Shown: piece after piece, positions 9,942 to 21,268 of the stretch | Numbering within the stretch: the first letter of the stretch is position 1 | Layout of the letters: each line of letters starts with the position of its first letter | NCBI GenBank assembly: GCA_012845835.1 | Contig: JABAKD010000023.1 | Location: 2,614,197-2,678,196, forward strand | Length of the DNA stretch: 64,000 nt | Reading direction: 5' to 3' | From: Undaria pinnatifida | Lineage: Eukaryota; Sar; Phaeophyceae; Laminariales; Alariaceae | Notes under the pieces: model-generated | What the model was told of the DNA's origin: nothing | The model's database searches: none | What the model saw: only the letters and a program-made list of their open reading frames with translations | Position numbers and translations under genes: made by a program

Positions 9942-11190
9942 CTGTAAACCAATATGTATTTGAAAACACAACTCTGGTACAATACGCGAATGAAGTCTAG
10001 AACATCAACCAAAACGTACACGTGTAGCAAAAACCACGCGGTTACAAAATAATATGTATTTGAAAACACAACTCTGATACAAAACGATAACGAAGCCTAG
10101 AACATAAAAAAAAAACGTACACGTGTAGGGAAAACCACGCGGTTACAAAATACCGTAATTGTGCGGGTCATCGCACCCCCGTGTTATCGATTTTTAAGTG
10201 GTTCCTTACTCTGATTTTTATCGCACAGGGGTGCGAAAACTACGGCATGTGCGATGACTCAGGCCCCTGTGCGGAAAATGAATTAAACGATTTGATTTCC
10301 CGTTCTAACGCACACCCATGTGCGGTAACTCCGACATGTGCGACTCTAAACAAATCACACACCCTTCCATACTGTGATGTGAACGCACACCCCTGTCTGT
10401 GCGGAAACTCCGATATGTGCGGTTCCGAGAAAATTAAACACCCTGCCGTGCTGTAATGTGAACGCACAACCTTGATCGGCCGACATGTATGTATGTGCGA
10501 TACGGAGGAAACAACACCCCCACTGTTGTACTGGTGGCGCACCTTTTGAACGTCCCCCCTGTGCGATACCTAACTCTACCATGTGCTACTCGGAACCCAC
10601 CCCTAGGGTGGAAACTGAGTTGTCGGCTGCCGTCGTTCCGTTGAATGAGGTACAGCAGCACTAGGTAGGTCAGCACCGCATCGTGGCAGGGCCGGTGGTG
10701 TTTTTTTTTTTTGTTGGTGCGGTAGCCGAATATAAAAAAACAAAAACGATAGTTTTTTGTGTATGTATGATATGCACCTGCTACAAACAGTGGTGAGCCC
10801 CGGTTGCAAACCGCTAGAAAAACGGATCATGGCACAATTTCTTAGGCCACACGCCACAGCATGCAACCTCACGCTCGAAGGTGGCACCAATATCGGAGTC
10901 ATCGCCCACCCTGCGCGATGACTCCGACCCCTCTGCGATAAATTAACGCACAGGAGTGCGATGACTCCGGCATGTGTGATGACTTCAGCCTGTGCGATGA
11001 CTCGCACAATTACGGTAGTATGTATTCAAAAACACCACTCCGAAACAACACCATAACGAAGTCTAGAACATAAACCAAACCATAGACGTGTAGCAACAAC
11101 AACGCGGAAAGCACAACGACTTTGAAACAACACGATAACGAAGTCTAGAATATCAACCAAAACATACGTGTAGCAAAATGCACGCGGACA
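9942..11190 (+). repeat. 98-bp tandem repeat units
   Basis: Units share CTAGAACATNAACC, AACGTACACGTGTAGC, CCACGCGGTTACAAAATA, ATGTATTTGAAAACAC and ACGATAACGAAG. Unit starts lie near 9998, 10096, 11062 and 11144, with the TIR element inserted between the second and third. About four reversed units lie at 15560-15950. Confidence 0.75.
10153..11015. mobile_element. TA-target TIR element (Tc1/mariner-like MITE)
   Basis: The 24-base termini are inverted: CCGTAATTGTGCG at the left and CGCACAATTACGG at the right, continuing into TCATCGCAC and GTGCGATGA with one mismatch. Each end is flanked by TA. The neighbouring tandem unit at 10048 reads TTACAAAATAATATG where this locus reads TTACAAAATA-element-TAGTATG, so the TA duplication is confirmed by an empty paralogue. 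The interior repeats GTGCGATGACTC, GCACACCC and TGTGCGG many times. No transposase is visible. TA duplication suggests the Tc1/mariner superfamily; the family is not identified. Confidence 0.8.
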
Positions 11191-12104
11191 CACGACACAC
11201 TAAAACCATATATACGTTCGCATACGAAACCCAGACAAAAGATGGAACCCATATACCCTGGGTTCCAAGTTGAGGTCTCCACGAGTCGGAAACATCTCAT
11301 AGTCTACATAAAGTCTTTATGCACAAACCTAAAAATGCGTCACAACTGCTCGTTGCCAAATGACTGGTTGATCAAGAACGCAAGAACACGCAGAACGAGA
11401 GGCGGGGTAATCGAAGCAGCGCAAATCATTTTAGCCTTCGCTCGGCACATGACCTCCTTTGAAATTCGTTTTGGGCATCAGCAAACTGGGTCCAACGCAT
11501 GCCCGTAGCGCATTAGGTGTAGTGAGGAGCGGTAGTAAAAATGAATTTCGCTGCTCGATAACCTGTTCCTGACCTTCGGTAAACTGAACAATCTTCGGAC
11601 CGCGTCTTCTCTGGGTCAGGTGTGTGAGGAATTTCTTTGTCGTTTTTCAAGCAAGCGGTTGCGTTGGCATATACCACCTGGGTTCATGTAAAGGAAAGGA
11701 ACACCACTCAGCAATCATTACTACACGTTAGGGCATGTTTTCACGACCACCACCAACAATAGCACCAGACATGGACGCGACATCTACAGGACCACATCAT
11801 CTTCGACGACAGTGGGGAGAAAACAGGACGTATAATGGTACTCTATATCAGAAAATGTAAAAAATGTGTACAGACAGGTTTGTTAAAACTGTGGTAAACC
11901 ACACGACCAACCTATTACGCAGGGTATTTCGTGCCTCCATCCGTTTGCATGATTGCCTGACTACCTCTACCATACCCAACGAAGTAGCACATGCCTAACG
12001 AAGTAAAGTCACCCTCGCGTTCAATAGTGGTGACATTGCATCGTATATATTTGACATCGCATAGCCACCTCGCCTGCTGTATTTATTATAAAAAATTTTT
12101 ATAA

Positions 12105-12470
12105 AAGATGAAAATACACTCCAGCTGTGAGATCGAAGATTTCGTCGAAACTCATCTTTGCAAGCTGTGTGTGATACTCCGATCGCGCGCATTACGAGTT
12201 GTGTGTCCTCATTAAGGATATAGGTCGGCGACTCCCCTTACAGCTACAGTGTAGCTATCAGGGTCAACAGGATGATTTTAGTCAGTCTGTGCGCGGAAAC
12301 TATTAAACCCGTTTCTGAGGGGGACAAAATCTGACAGCTGTGAAGGGAAATATATCCTTTTATCAAGTGAATATTGTAAGTCGAATAACCGGTGAGGGGG
12401 GTGGTGCGGAGTTTTGAAGGACGTGGGGGCCTGATATTGATCAAAAGCGAGCGGGTTTGGAAGGGGGGGG
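12105..12470 (+). repeat. R1 repeat, copy 7
   Basis: Full plus-strand R1 with the intact hairpin AGCTACAGTGTAGCT. It is followed by the same G-run region as copy 5, making 12105-13600 a direct repeat of 7300-9110. Confidence 0.85.
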
Positions 12471-13600
12471 GGGTGGGGAAGGGGGCAATTTGTGCATGTA
12501 AGCTATAAATCCTTTCGAGGGGATAAATCTGACGGTGTTGGCACCAGTATGTTATTGGGGGCGGGGGGGGGGATTTGGGGCGGGGGGGGGGGCGGGGGTG
12601 GCAGCTCAATATGTGCCTGGAAACTATACATTTTATTGAGGGGATAAATGTGACGGTTTTGGAAATAATACATCAGTTTATCATGTATATCCTGGGGTAA
12701 GTCGTACAATCAGTGAGTAAAGAGAGGGTGGAGTGTTCGAGGGGGTAGGGTTGGGATGGGTTGGGGGGGAGGTGGAGGGTGGGGGCGGGGGGGGCGGCGG
12801 GAGGTGGGGGGGGGTGGGGGGGGGGGAGGAAGGGCTTCAGGTGAGGGGTTTGTTATACGTGTGGTGCTAGGTCTAGGCGATGGTGCGGGTGATGGGGAAG
12901 AAGGGGGCGTTCGAGGCGGTGGAGGGGGGGGAACACAGCGGCATGGATGGCTCTCGAAAGATTATGAGGTGATATCCTGTGCGTGAAGTGTTTATTAATG
13001 TGGCGGACTTTGATATTTGGTGGGGCGTTTGAGTAAGGGAGAGCAAGAGGGGGGGGCGGGGGGGGGGGAGATTTTTTAGGAGGTTTAGGTCACAAATAAT
13101 ATTCAAATACCCTTCGGCTGTGAGATCAAAGATATATATGTAGCAGCTTGTTATACGCGTGGTGCTAGGTCTAGGCGATCGTGCAGGTGGTCGGAAAAGA
13201 GGGGGCGTTGGAGGGGGGGGGTGGGGGGGGGGGTGGGGGGGGGTGGGGGGGGGGTGGGGGGGAAGATAATTGAAAACTACGGATGGTCAGAAAGATAATG
13301 ACGTGATATCAACTGCGTATAGGTGTTTATTACTCAGGCCGATTTTCATTGTGAGTGGGGCGTTTGGACGAACTAGGCGGAAAGGGGGGGGAATAGGGGG
13401 ACGGAGGGGTGGGGGGGGAGGGTTGGGGTTTTTTATGAACAAGAGGGGTCAGTGGAGGGGGGAGGGGAGGTGGGGGGGGGGCGGGGGGCGGGACATTTCA
13501 ATATGTGCGCGGAAACTATAAATCCTCAAAGGGGGCAAACCTGACGATTGAAGCAATAAGACATCCCTTTACATCATCTGGCTTGTAATGTTTATTACTG
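12470..13600 (+). repeat. R2 G-run array, second block
   Basis: Units start with TTGTTATACG at 12849 and 13148. Order and landmarks match 7690-9110, including the ends GTGCGCGGAAACTATAAAT and CATCATCTGGCTTGTAATG. G runs are often broken by single T bases here, unlike the purer runs of the first block. Confidence 0.8.
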
Positions 13601-14579
13601 TAGAAGGTTTGATGTTCGATGCAGCATGCAACCCAGTGTTTAAGTGTAGTAAATAACGTCTTAAACCTTCATAATTTGTTGTTGTATGATACATCGATCG
13701 AAAGCTAGAATATTTTATAGAATATTTGTAGGTACCATTATTTTCTGACATCGTTCATTGTAAGAAAGAGATACGTATTGTCAAATACAACAGGCGGGGT
13801 GATGTGGTCATGCACTGTTTGTCACCATCATCATAGAGTTACCATTATTTTCTGATATCGCTAATTATACGAAAGAGATACCGGTACGTATTGCCAAGTA
13901 CAGCATGCGAGGTGATTTATGTGGCCATGTACTGTCTCCGCCATTGAGCGTTAGAGGGGGGGATGCGAATCGTCATTTTTAAAGGAACGCTTGGTAAACA
14001 TGTGCTCAATTACGTTACCTCGTTAGTCATACTTGGTATACACGCGCTCAATTACGTTACCTCGTTAGTAATACTTCGCTTGGCACAGGTTGGGAGGCGA
14101 TCATGCAGACGGTATGTACGAAATACCCTACGTAATGAGTTGGTAAGGTTGTTTACCGCAATTTTAACACATCTGCCTGTGCTTCCTTTTCCAAATTATT
14201 TTTGTCTCAAATAAATGTACGATTTCACGCCTGTGATATTACCTTGTCGATGTGGGGCTCTGCGGTCGTCAATTTTAAGTCAGAGATACGTCCTACAAAT
14301 ACATCAGGCGAGGTGGGTATGTGATGTCATATATATGCGATGTCATCACTATTGATCGCGAGGGTGATTTTACTTCGTGAGGTAAATGGTACTGTGTTTC
14401 GTAGAGGTCGTCTCAGGAGGGTATGCGATGGGTCGGCAGTGTGGTTTATCGCAATTTTATCAGGTCTGCCTGTGCTTTCTTTTCAACTCATTATTGTCTC
14501 AAATGTACGATTTCACGTCCATGATTTTTACCGTGCCGCTGTGGGGCTCTGAGGTCGCCAATTCTAAGACAGAGATACA
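13600..14579 (+). repeat. S modules, plus strand
   Basis: This block contains at least two S units, recognisable by GAGGTGATNTNTGTGGNCATG, GTTGGGAGGCGATCATGC, CCTACGTAATGAG, TTTTTACCGTGCCGCTG and GGCTCTGAGGTCGCC. It matches the reverse complement of 16980-18060. Confidence 0.7.
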
Positions 14580-16308
14580 TCTTACAAATACAGCAGTTGA
14601 GGTGGGCATGCAACGTCATATATATGCGATGTCACTACTATTGAACGCGAGGGTGACTTTACATCGTCAGGCATATGCTACTGCGTTTCGTAAAGGTTGT
14701 CTCACGTGGACATGCGATGTCACCACTATTGAACGCGAGGGTGACTTTACTTCGTTAGGCACATTCCACTGCGTTTGGAATGGTAAAGGTTGTCAGGCAA
14801 TCATGTAAGCGGATGGAGGCACAAAATACCCTGCGTAATAGGTTGGTCGTGTGGTTTACCGCAGTGTTAACATCCCTGTCTGTACTTACTTTTCACGTTA
14901 TTATAGACTATATAGTGTACGCTTATACGTCCTGTTTTCTCCCCACTGTTGTCGAAGATGTTGTAGTCCTGTAGATGTCGCGTCCGTGTCTGGTTTCTCT
15001 TGCTAGTTGTGTTCATGAAAACATGCCCTAACATGTAGTAGATGTTCGCTGAGTGGTGTTCCTTTCCTTTACATCAAGCCAGGTAGTATATGCCAACGCA
15101 ACCGCTTGCTTGAAAAACGACAAAGAAATTCCTCACACACCTGACACAGAGAAGACGCGGTCCAAAGATTGTTCAGTATACCGACGGTCAGGAACAGGTT
15201 ATCGAGCAGCGCACTTGATTTTTACTACCGCTCCTCACTCCACCTAAGACACTACGGGCATGCGTTGGACCCAGTTCGCTGATGCCCAAAACCAATTTCA
15301 AAGGAGGTGATGTGGTGGGCGAATGCTATAATGATTTGCGCTGCTTCGATTACCCTGCCTCTCGTTCTGTTTGTTCTTGCGTTCTTGATCAACCAGTCAT
15401 TTGGCGACGAGCAGTTGTGACGCATTTTGAGGTTTGTGTAAATACTTTATGTAGACTATGTGATGTTTCTGACTCGTAGGGACCTCAATTTGGAACCCAG
15501 GGTATATGGGTTCCATCTTTTGACTGGTGTTCGTATGCGGACGTATATATGGTTTTAATGTGTCGTGTGTCCGCGTGGTTTTTGTTTCACATATGTTTTG
15601 GTTGATATTCTAGACTTGGTTATCGTATTGATTCAAAGTGGTGCTTTCCGCGTTTTTGATGCTACACGTATATGTTTTGGTTTATGTTCTAGACTTTGTT
15701 ATTGCGTTGTTTCGGAGCGATATTCTCGAATACATAATATTTTGTCACCACGTAGTTTTTGCTACACGTCTACGTTTTGGTTGATGATCTAGGTTTCGTT
15801 ATCGTATTGTATCAGGGTGGTGTTTTCGAATACATATTATTTTGTTTTGTTTGTTTTGCAACCACGTGGTTTTTTCTACACGTACTTTTTGTTTGATGTT
15901 CTAGACTTCATTATCGTATTGTATCAGAATCGTGTTTTCGAATACATATTGGTGTACAGTGGTTGGGGGGGGGGGGGGGGGGGGGCGAGGGGGGGAAGGG
16001 GGGGGCTGTTGTATATATCTGCAAAACGTATTTTTGTACGCGAAGAAAACTGCTTCGGAGGGCCTAAAAACGAAGGTGCGAGGGAAATTTGGGAATTTCA
16101 ACGTTCTCCCTCGCGACTTTTGTCAAGTATGGTTAAATGCATATTTATCCCTGATGATAGACATGAGGTAACCAGCCTTGACAACTATGGGTTGTAGCGG
16201 CATCATAATACACTTATGATACCGTTACTCTTCATAGTTCGGCTATGTGTGTATTATTTATTTTGCTACACGGTGTGGGTTGAATCGAAATACGGAGTGA
16301 CGCTATGG
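14580..16308 (-). repeat. Large inverted repeat, right arm
   Basis: This is the mirror of 9630-12090 without the TIR element. It includes the block from CCATACACC-like sequence near 15500 (GGGTTCCATCTTTTG, matching the complement at 11242) and reversed 98-bp units at 15560-15950. A G run at 15965-15985 replaces the short C run of the left arm at 9929. Confidence 0.8.
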
Positions 16309-16317
16309 TTTAAGAAA

Positions 16318-16680
16318 AAAGGGGGGGGGGGGGAGGGGGGGGGGGGGAAAGGGGGGGGTACAGGGGGGGGGGGGGGGATTTGACAAGAAAGCGTTGGTAT
16401 GTATAGGTAGTCTTCTTATTGAGTATCCCGTCATGTTGGTGGGTGACATGTGATGAGTTGTGGGAGGTTTGGGATGTTTCGGCGACTCCACTTGCAACTA
16501 CAGTGTAGCTATCCGGGTCAACAGGGTGATGTTAGTCAGTCTGTGGACGGAAACTATGAAATTCGTGAAAGGTAATGCATCAGTTTATCAAGTGAAGTCT
16601 GTAAGTCCATTATCTGGTGAGGGAAGGGTGTGGGTGTGGGGGGGGGGGGGGGGGGGGGGGCGGGGGAAGGGGGTGAATTG
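16318..16680 (+). repeat. G runs with partial R1 copy 8
   Basis: G runs at 16320-16380 and 16638-16672 flank a partial R1 at 16482-16625. That copy has CTACAGTGTAGCTATC, GGTCAACAGGGTGATG and ATCAAGTGAAGTCTGTAAG but lacks the CAGCTGTGAGATC head. Confidence 0.75.
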
Positions 16681-16980
16681 CAGCAGCGGTATCTCCAGCA
16701 CGTGGAAGTGTTCAATACTCTGGTGGATTTCGATGTGGGTCGTTTGAAGAAAAGTGCGAGATGCATTCAGGCGTGATTTGGACCCAGTAACGTTCGTTGT
16801 TTCCGTGGACATACCATGTTTTGGCAGGATTATTTGCGTTGTTTGTTTCCTGAAATATTTCGGTTCTAGGTGGTGTGTTTGATATGTACGTCATGAATGT
16901 ATGTTTTGCGTTGGTATAGTTGAGAAACTTGGTTATAGTTTACATTCCTCAATCGACGACGTCGAGAAGATGTATCTCTG
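16680..16980. other. Unassigned sequence
   Basis: I see no further repeat landmark or credible reading frame here, apart from a short R2-like fragment (GTTCAATACTCTGGTGG) near 16710. Confidence 0.4.
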
Positions 16981-17225
16981 TCTTAGAATTATTGGCGACT
17001 TCAGAGCCCCACGTCGGAACGGTAAAAATCATGGGCGTGAAATAGTACATTTGAGACAATAATAATTTGAAAAAGAAGCACAGGCAGATATGTTACAATT
17101 GCGGTAAACCACACGGCCGACCCATCGCATGCCCACCTGAGACGGCCTTTACGAAACGTAGTAGCATATGCGTAACGAAGTGAAGTCACCCTCGCATTCA
17201 ATAGTGATGACATCGCATATATAGT
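16980..17225 (-). repeat. S module, minus strand
   Basis: Reverse S landmarks are present: GGCGACTTCAGAGCCCC, GGTAAAAATCATGGGCGTG, GCGGTAAACCAC and GTCACCCTCGCATTC. Confidence 0.7.
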
Positions 17226-17420
17226 TTTCCGCGCACAGACTCCCTAGCATCACCCTGTTGACCGTGATAGCTACACTGTATTAGCTAGGTGAGTCGCCGA
17301 CCTATATCCTTCATGAGGACACACAACCTGTAATACGCGCGATCGGAGCATCACACACAGGTTGCAAAGATGAGCTTCGACAAAATATTCGATCTCACAG
17401 ATGGAGTGTATATATATTTT
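17225..17420 (-). repeat. R1 repeat, copy 9 (partial)
   Basis: A partial R1 from GTTTCCGCGCACAGAC to GATCTCACAGATGGAGTG. The hairpin region is altered (CTACACTGTATTAGCTAGG). Confidence 0.8.
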
Positions 17421-17449
17421 TTTCAAAATTTATAACATCGCACACCCAT

Positions 17450-18060
17450 CTCGCCTGCTCTATTTGAAATGTGTATATCAGTCTTCAAATTGACGACCTC
17501 AGAGCCCCACATCGGCGAGGTAAAAATCATTGGCGTGGAATCGTACATTTGAGACAGTAAAAAATTGTAAAGGATGCACAGGAAGATATGTTAACGTTGC
17601 GGTAAACCACCTTACCAACCCATTACGTAGGGTATTTCGTACATACCGTCTGCATGATCGCCTCCCAAACTAGGTCAAGCGAAGTATGACTAACGAGGTA
17701 ACGTAGTTGAGCGCGTGTACACCAAGCGTTCATTAAAAACGCTGACGATTCGCATTTCCCCCTCTAGTGCTCAATGGCGGTGACAGTGCATGACCACATC
17801 ACCTTTAATGTTGTATTTGGCAATAGGTATGTCATATAATTAGCGATGTCAGATAATAATTGCAACTACCTGATGGCGGTGACAGTGCATGACCACATCA
17901 CCTCGCCTGTTGTACTTGGCAATACGTACCTCTTTCTCATAATTAGCGATGTAAAAAAATAATGGTAAGTACAAATATTTAAGCTTTCGATCCATGTACA
18001 GCAACAAATAATGAAGATGTAACACGTTATTTACTACACCTGAACACTGGGTTGCATACT
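17450..18060 (-). repeat. S modules, minus strand
   Basis: The block is the reverse complement of 13620-14310. It includes ACGTAGGGTATTTCGTACATACCG, given here only as a landmark shared in part with other S copies, plus GGTGACAGTGCATGACCACATCACC twice in close succession at about 17775 and 17878. Confidence 0.7.
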
Positions 18061-19255
18061 GCATCTGACATCAAACCTTCTAGAATAGTAAACATTACCA
18101 GGCAGATGATATAAAGGGATGCCTTCTTGCACCAATCGTCATGTTTGTCCCCTTTGAGTATTTATAGTTTCCGCGCATATATTGAAATGTCCCGCCCCCG
18201 CCCCCCCCCCCCCCCCCCCCCCCTTCCCCTCCCCAGATCCCTCTTGTTCAAAAGCCCCTCACGCCTTACCCCCCACCCCCTCCGCCGATCCCTACCCCCC
18301 CCTCCCTCCCCCGATCCCTCCCCCCCCCTCCCCCCACCCTTTTTTTTTTTTTTTGTGCCTAGTTTGTTCAAACGCCTCACTTACAATCGACATCGGCCAG
18401 AGTAATAAACACCTCTACGCAGTTGATATCACGTCATTATCGTTCTGACCATCCGAACGTATTTTTCATATTTTTCCCCCAACCCCCTCAACCCCCCCCT
18501 TCAACGCCCCCTCTTTTCCCACCACCCGCGCGATCGCCTAGACCTAGCCCCACGCGTGTAACACAGACGGAGTGTATTTGAATATTACGTGACCTAAACC
18601 TCCTAAACAATCCTGTTTTATCTCGCCCTCTATTGCTCAAACGCCCCACCTAATATCGAAGTCCGCTAACTTAATAAAACACTTCACGTACTGGATATCA
18701 CCTCATTATCTTTCTAGAGCCATCCATGCCGCTGCTTTCTCCCCCTCTTCCGCCACCCTCCCCGCTCCCCCGCCCCGAACGCCCCCTCCTTACCCACCAC
18801 CCTCACCATCGCCAGGATCTAGCACCACATATATAACAAACCCCTACATCTATGCCACCTAAAGCCCTCCCCCTCCCCCCCGCCCCGCCCCACCCTTCCC
18901 CATCCCCCACCACCCCACCCCCCCACCCCATCCCACCCCGACCCCCTCGAACACTCCGCCCTCTACTTTCTGATTGTACGAGTTACCCCAGGATATACAT
19001 GATAAACTGATGCATTCTTTCCAAAACTGTCACACTTATCCCGTTTAAAGAATGTACAGTTTCCACGCACATATTGAGCTGCCCCACCCGCCACCACCCC
19101 CGCCCCAAGCCCCGGCCCGCCGTGATGAACTGGTGGAAAATATACTTCTTGTTTTTCCCAAAAACGTCCGATTTATCCCCTTGAAAGATTTATAGATTCC
19201 ACGCACGAATTGCCCACCCGTCCGCCCCCCCTCCCTTCCCTCCCCCTCTAACCCC
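18060..19255 (-). repeat. R2 C-run array, inverted block
   Basis: This is the reverse complement of the 12470-13600 block. C runs alternate with reversed R2 landmarks, for example ATCACGTCATTATC, GAGCCATCCATGCCGC and GCTCAAACGCCCCACC. A T run at 18341-18354 lies within it. Confidence 0.75.
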
Positions 19256-19590
19256 GTTCGCTTTTGATCAAAACCAGGCCCCCACGTCCTCTAAAACTCC
19301 GCACTCCCCTCACCGCGTATTCGCCTTACAGGAGTCACCTGATAATCGGATGCATTTTCTTCTACAGCTGTCAGATTTTGCCCGGGTAATATAGTTTGCG
19401 CGAACAGACTGACTAACATCACCCGGTTGGCCCTGATAGCTACACTGTAGTTGCAAGGGGAGTCGCCGACCTATATCCTCAACAAGGACACAAAACCAGT
19501 GATGCGCGCGATCGGAGTATCACACACAGGTTGCAAAGATGAGTTTCGAAAAAATATTCAATGTCACAGCTGGAGTGTAATAAATTATAC
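19255..19590 (-). repeat. R1 repeat, copy 10
   Basis: Reverse R1 with TTTTGATCAAAACCAGG, GATAGCTACACTGTAG, GATGCGCGCGATCGG and TCACAGCTGGAGTG. It is the last R1 copy before the retrotransposon region. Confidence 0.85.
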
Positions 19591-19639
19591 ATAACATATT
19601 GACTAGACTATAATTATTATTTGGCTTAAGGGATACGGT

Positions 19640-19886
19640 CAGGAGTTTTTTTTCGTCTCGACCTAAGTATGCGATTCGTGGAACTGGAATCCTCGGTCAA
19701 AGGGCTTCGTTCGAGCGCCGCCTTTGGGGGGCGGCTCCAACGCCCCTCGCACTGACGAGTCCGTTCTACATACCGACGTGAACGCGGACGGATGCCAAGC
19801 GAGACAAGCGAGACGTTGCAAAAATTCCGCATGTCGAGGAGGAATTCCAGGAGATTTTGGACGTATGTTGACGTCTACAGCGCCTG
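19640..19886 (+). repeat. D-family repeat, left part (split by the LTR element)
   Basis: The segment matches 33670-33915 and the reverse complement of 53165-53400. Shared landmarks are GGAACTGGAATCCTCGG, GGCGGCTCCAAC, ACGTGAACGCGGACGGATG, GAGACAAGCGAGACG and CATGTCGAGGAGGAATT. It stops exactly at the LTR and continues at 27989. Confidence 0.85.
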
Positions 19887-20318
19887 TGTGGAAAACAGGG
19901 TCGTAGGTATCTATCGTAGATCGCGTACACGCATGCGCGAGAGGACACGTCACCGGTCAGGCAACACATGATCCCGGGTCGCGAACGGCGTCACCCGTCA
20001 TAGATGGCGTTGACCCGTCCCCGCAAGGTCAGCCACCGAAAGATGATCCCGCCGCATGACGAAGGGCATAAGCCCACCGTCACTCTAGCTCTGGCTTAGC
20101 ATCTCCTTTCTACATATAAGAAAAAAAGATTATCAGTCGCGTTCGTTGTTGAGAACGATCGTCAAGGGACCTCAGCACCGCGACGCCCTCCCCGCTCCGA
20201 CTTTAGCTCTGCGACGACCCCTCCGCTCCGACTACCGACCATCCGCGACGAGTACCAGACCTCCGGGACCACCCTCTCCACTTCGACTCCGGGACCCCGT
20301 GAGAGACCAGGTTCCATA
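19887..20318 (+). repeat. 5' LTR
   Basis: The LTR starts TGTGGAAAACAGGG and ends GGTTCCATA, so its termini are TG and TA rather than TG and CA. A TATA-like CATATAAG lies near 20113. It pairs with 27555-27988 along its whole length. Confidence 0.93.
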
Positions 20319-20319
20319 G

Positions 20320-20337
20320 TGGTGACCACCGTCGGAA
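20320..20337 (+). promoter_or_regulatory. Candidate primer-binding site
   Basis: TGGTGACCACCGTCGG begins one base after the LTR. Primer-binding sites start with TGG because they pair with the CCA end of a tRNA. I cannot name the tRNA. Confidence 0.5.
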
Positions 20338-20344
20338 CAACAAA

Positions 20345-20367
20345 CCTATATAAAACCCTATATAAAG
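20345..20367 (+). promoter_or_regulatory. Two TATATAAA boxes in the leader
   Basis: CTATATAAA occurs twice within 23 bases, between the LTR and the gag start at 20396. This is outside the LTR promoter and would give a transcript lacking the LTR and primer site. Function is inferred only from the motif. Confidence 0.3.
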
Positions 20368-20395
20368 TTTGTCGTCGGAAAAATAGAAACAAAAC

Positions 20396-21268
20396 ATGCC
20401 ACGCTCAGGAGCTCGCTCAAAAAAGAGCCGCGGGAAGGCCCTCAAGGCATCGCCCTCTCCGGAGGAACCGACTTCCGCGCTGGCGGGGAACTCTTTCGCG
20501 GCCCTCGCCCCCACCGACCAGGGCGGACCGGTCGTGAACGACGAGGAGCAGCGGGACGCTGCAGGTGAGGCTGGTGCGCTCAGCACGACGCCTGCATTAG
20601 CCGGGGCAGCCGTTGAGGAGGGCTCGAGCCTGGCAGAGGACATCCTTGCCGCGCCAAGCGCCCTTCCGAGCCACGACCCCGTCCGCGTCGAGACCGCCGC
20701 GTTCCTCAAGAAGTGCATGCTCGACGGCACCACGCCGCCGGCGTGGGTCTTGGAGATGGTGCTGCCGGACAGCCGGAAGCCTGTGGGTGGGATTTCCGAC
20801 GAGAAGGTCGATGAGGTGAGAGGAGTACCACAGCTGCAGCAAAACCTCGACGTTGTTTTTGAACGCGTGCAGCACTCCACGACTCTTGCTACGCCTATAC
20901 AACAGCAGTCGAGTAGCTCTGACAGCAGCCGTACCTCTCCCCCTGACCACTCTCAACCAGACCCTCCGACAGCACGTAACACCTCTGCTGTAGAAGCACC
21001 TCGCACAGCACGTACAACCTCTGCTGTAGCACCCTCGAGCCCAAACCAAAACCACAACGGAGACCGAAAAAATTCGATAAAAAAATCGGATATGCCCCCT
21101 TCGCTCAAGTTGCACGGGTTACCAACTGAAGATGTGCCCGAAATCATTACGCTCTTGCACGCTCACATTCGCTTGCACGTCCTTGACGGCTCCTCGGACT
21201 CGGTTATCGATCGCCACGCCGTGAGATACCTAGAAAAAAGCATACTTGGTGACCGACCACGCAGCTAG
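20396..21268 (+). pseudogene. gag: Gag N-terminal part
   Basis: The 290-residue frame opens at ATG 20396, the first in-frame start after the leader. It begins with a basic stretch (MPRSGARSKKSRGK), continues through a low-complexity Ala/Ser/Pro/Thr region, and ends in a more ordered segment (residues about 230-290). It lacks the typical Gag core motif, which continues in another frame from about 21250. Gag proteins form the particle that packages element RNA. The break near 21245-21270 looks like an indel, because the next frame begins with ordinary Gag-like sequence without a recoding signal I recognise. Confidence 0.65.

Larger units (their letters stand above)
9630..12090 (+). repeat. Large inverted repeat, left arm
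   Basis: The arm corresponds, in reverse complement and in order, to 14580-16308. Matching blocks are 9630-9965 with 15950-16308, the 98-bp tandem units with 15560-15950, 11190-11770 with 15010-15560, 11770-11860 with 14890-15010, and 11860-12090 with 14580-14890. Identity by eye is roughly 80 percent. An 863-bp TA-target element sits only in this arm. Confidence 0.8.
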
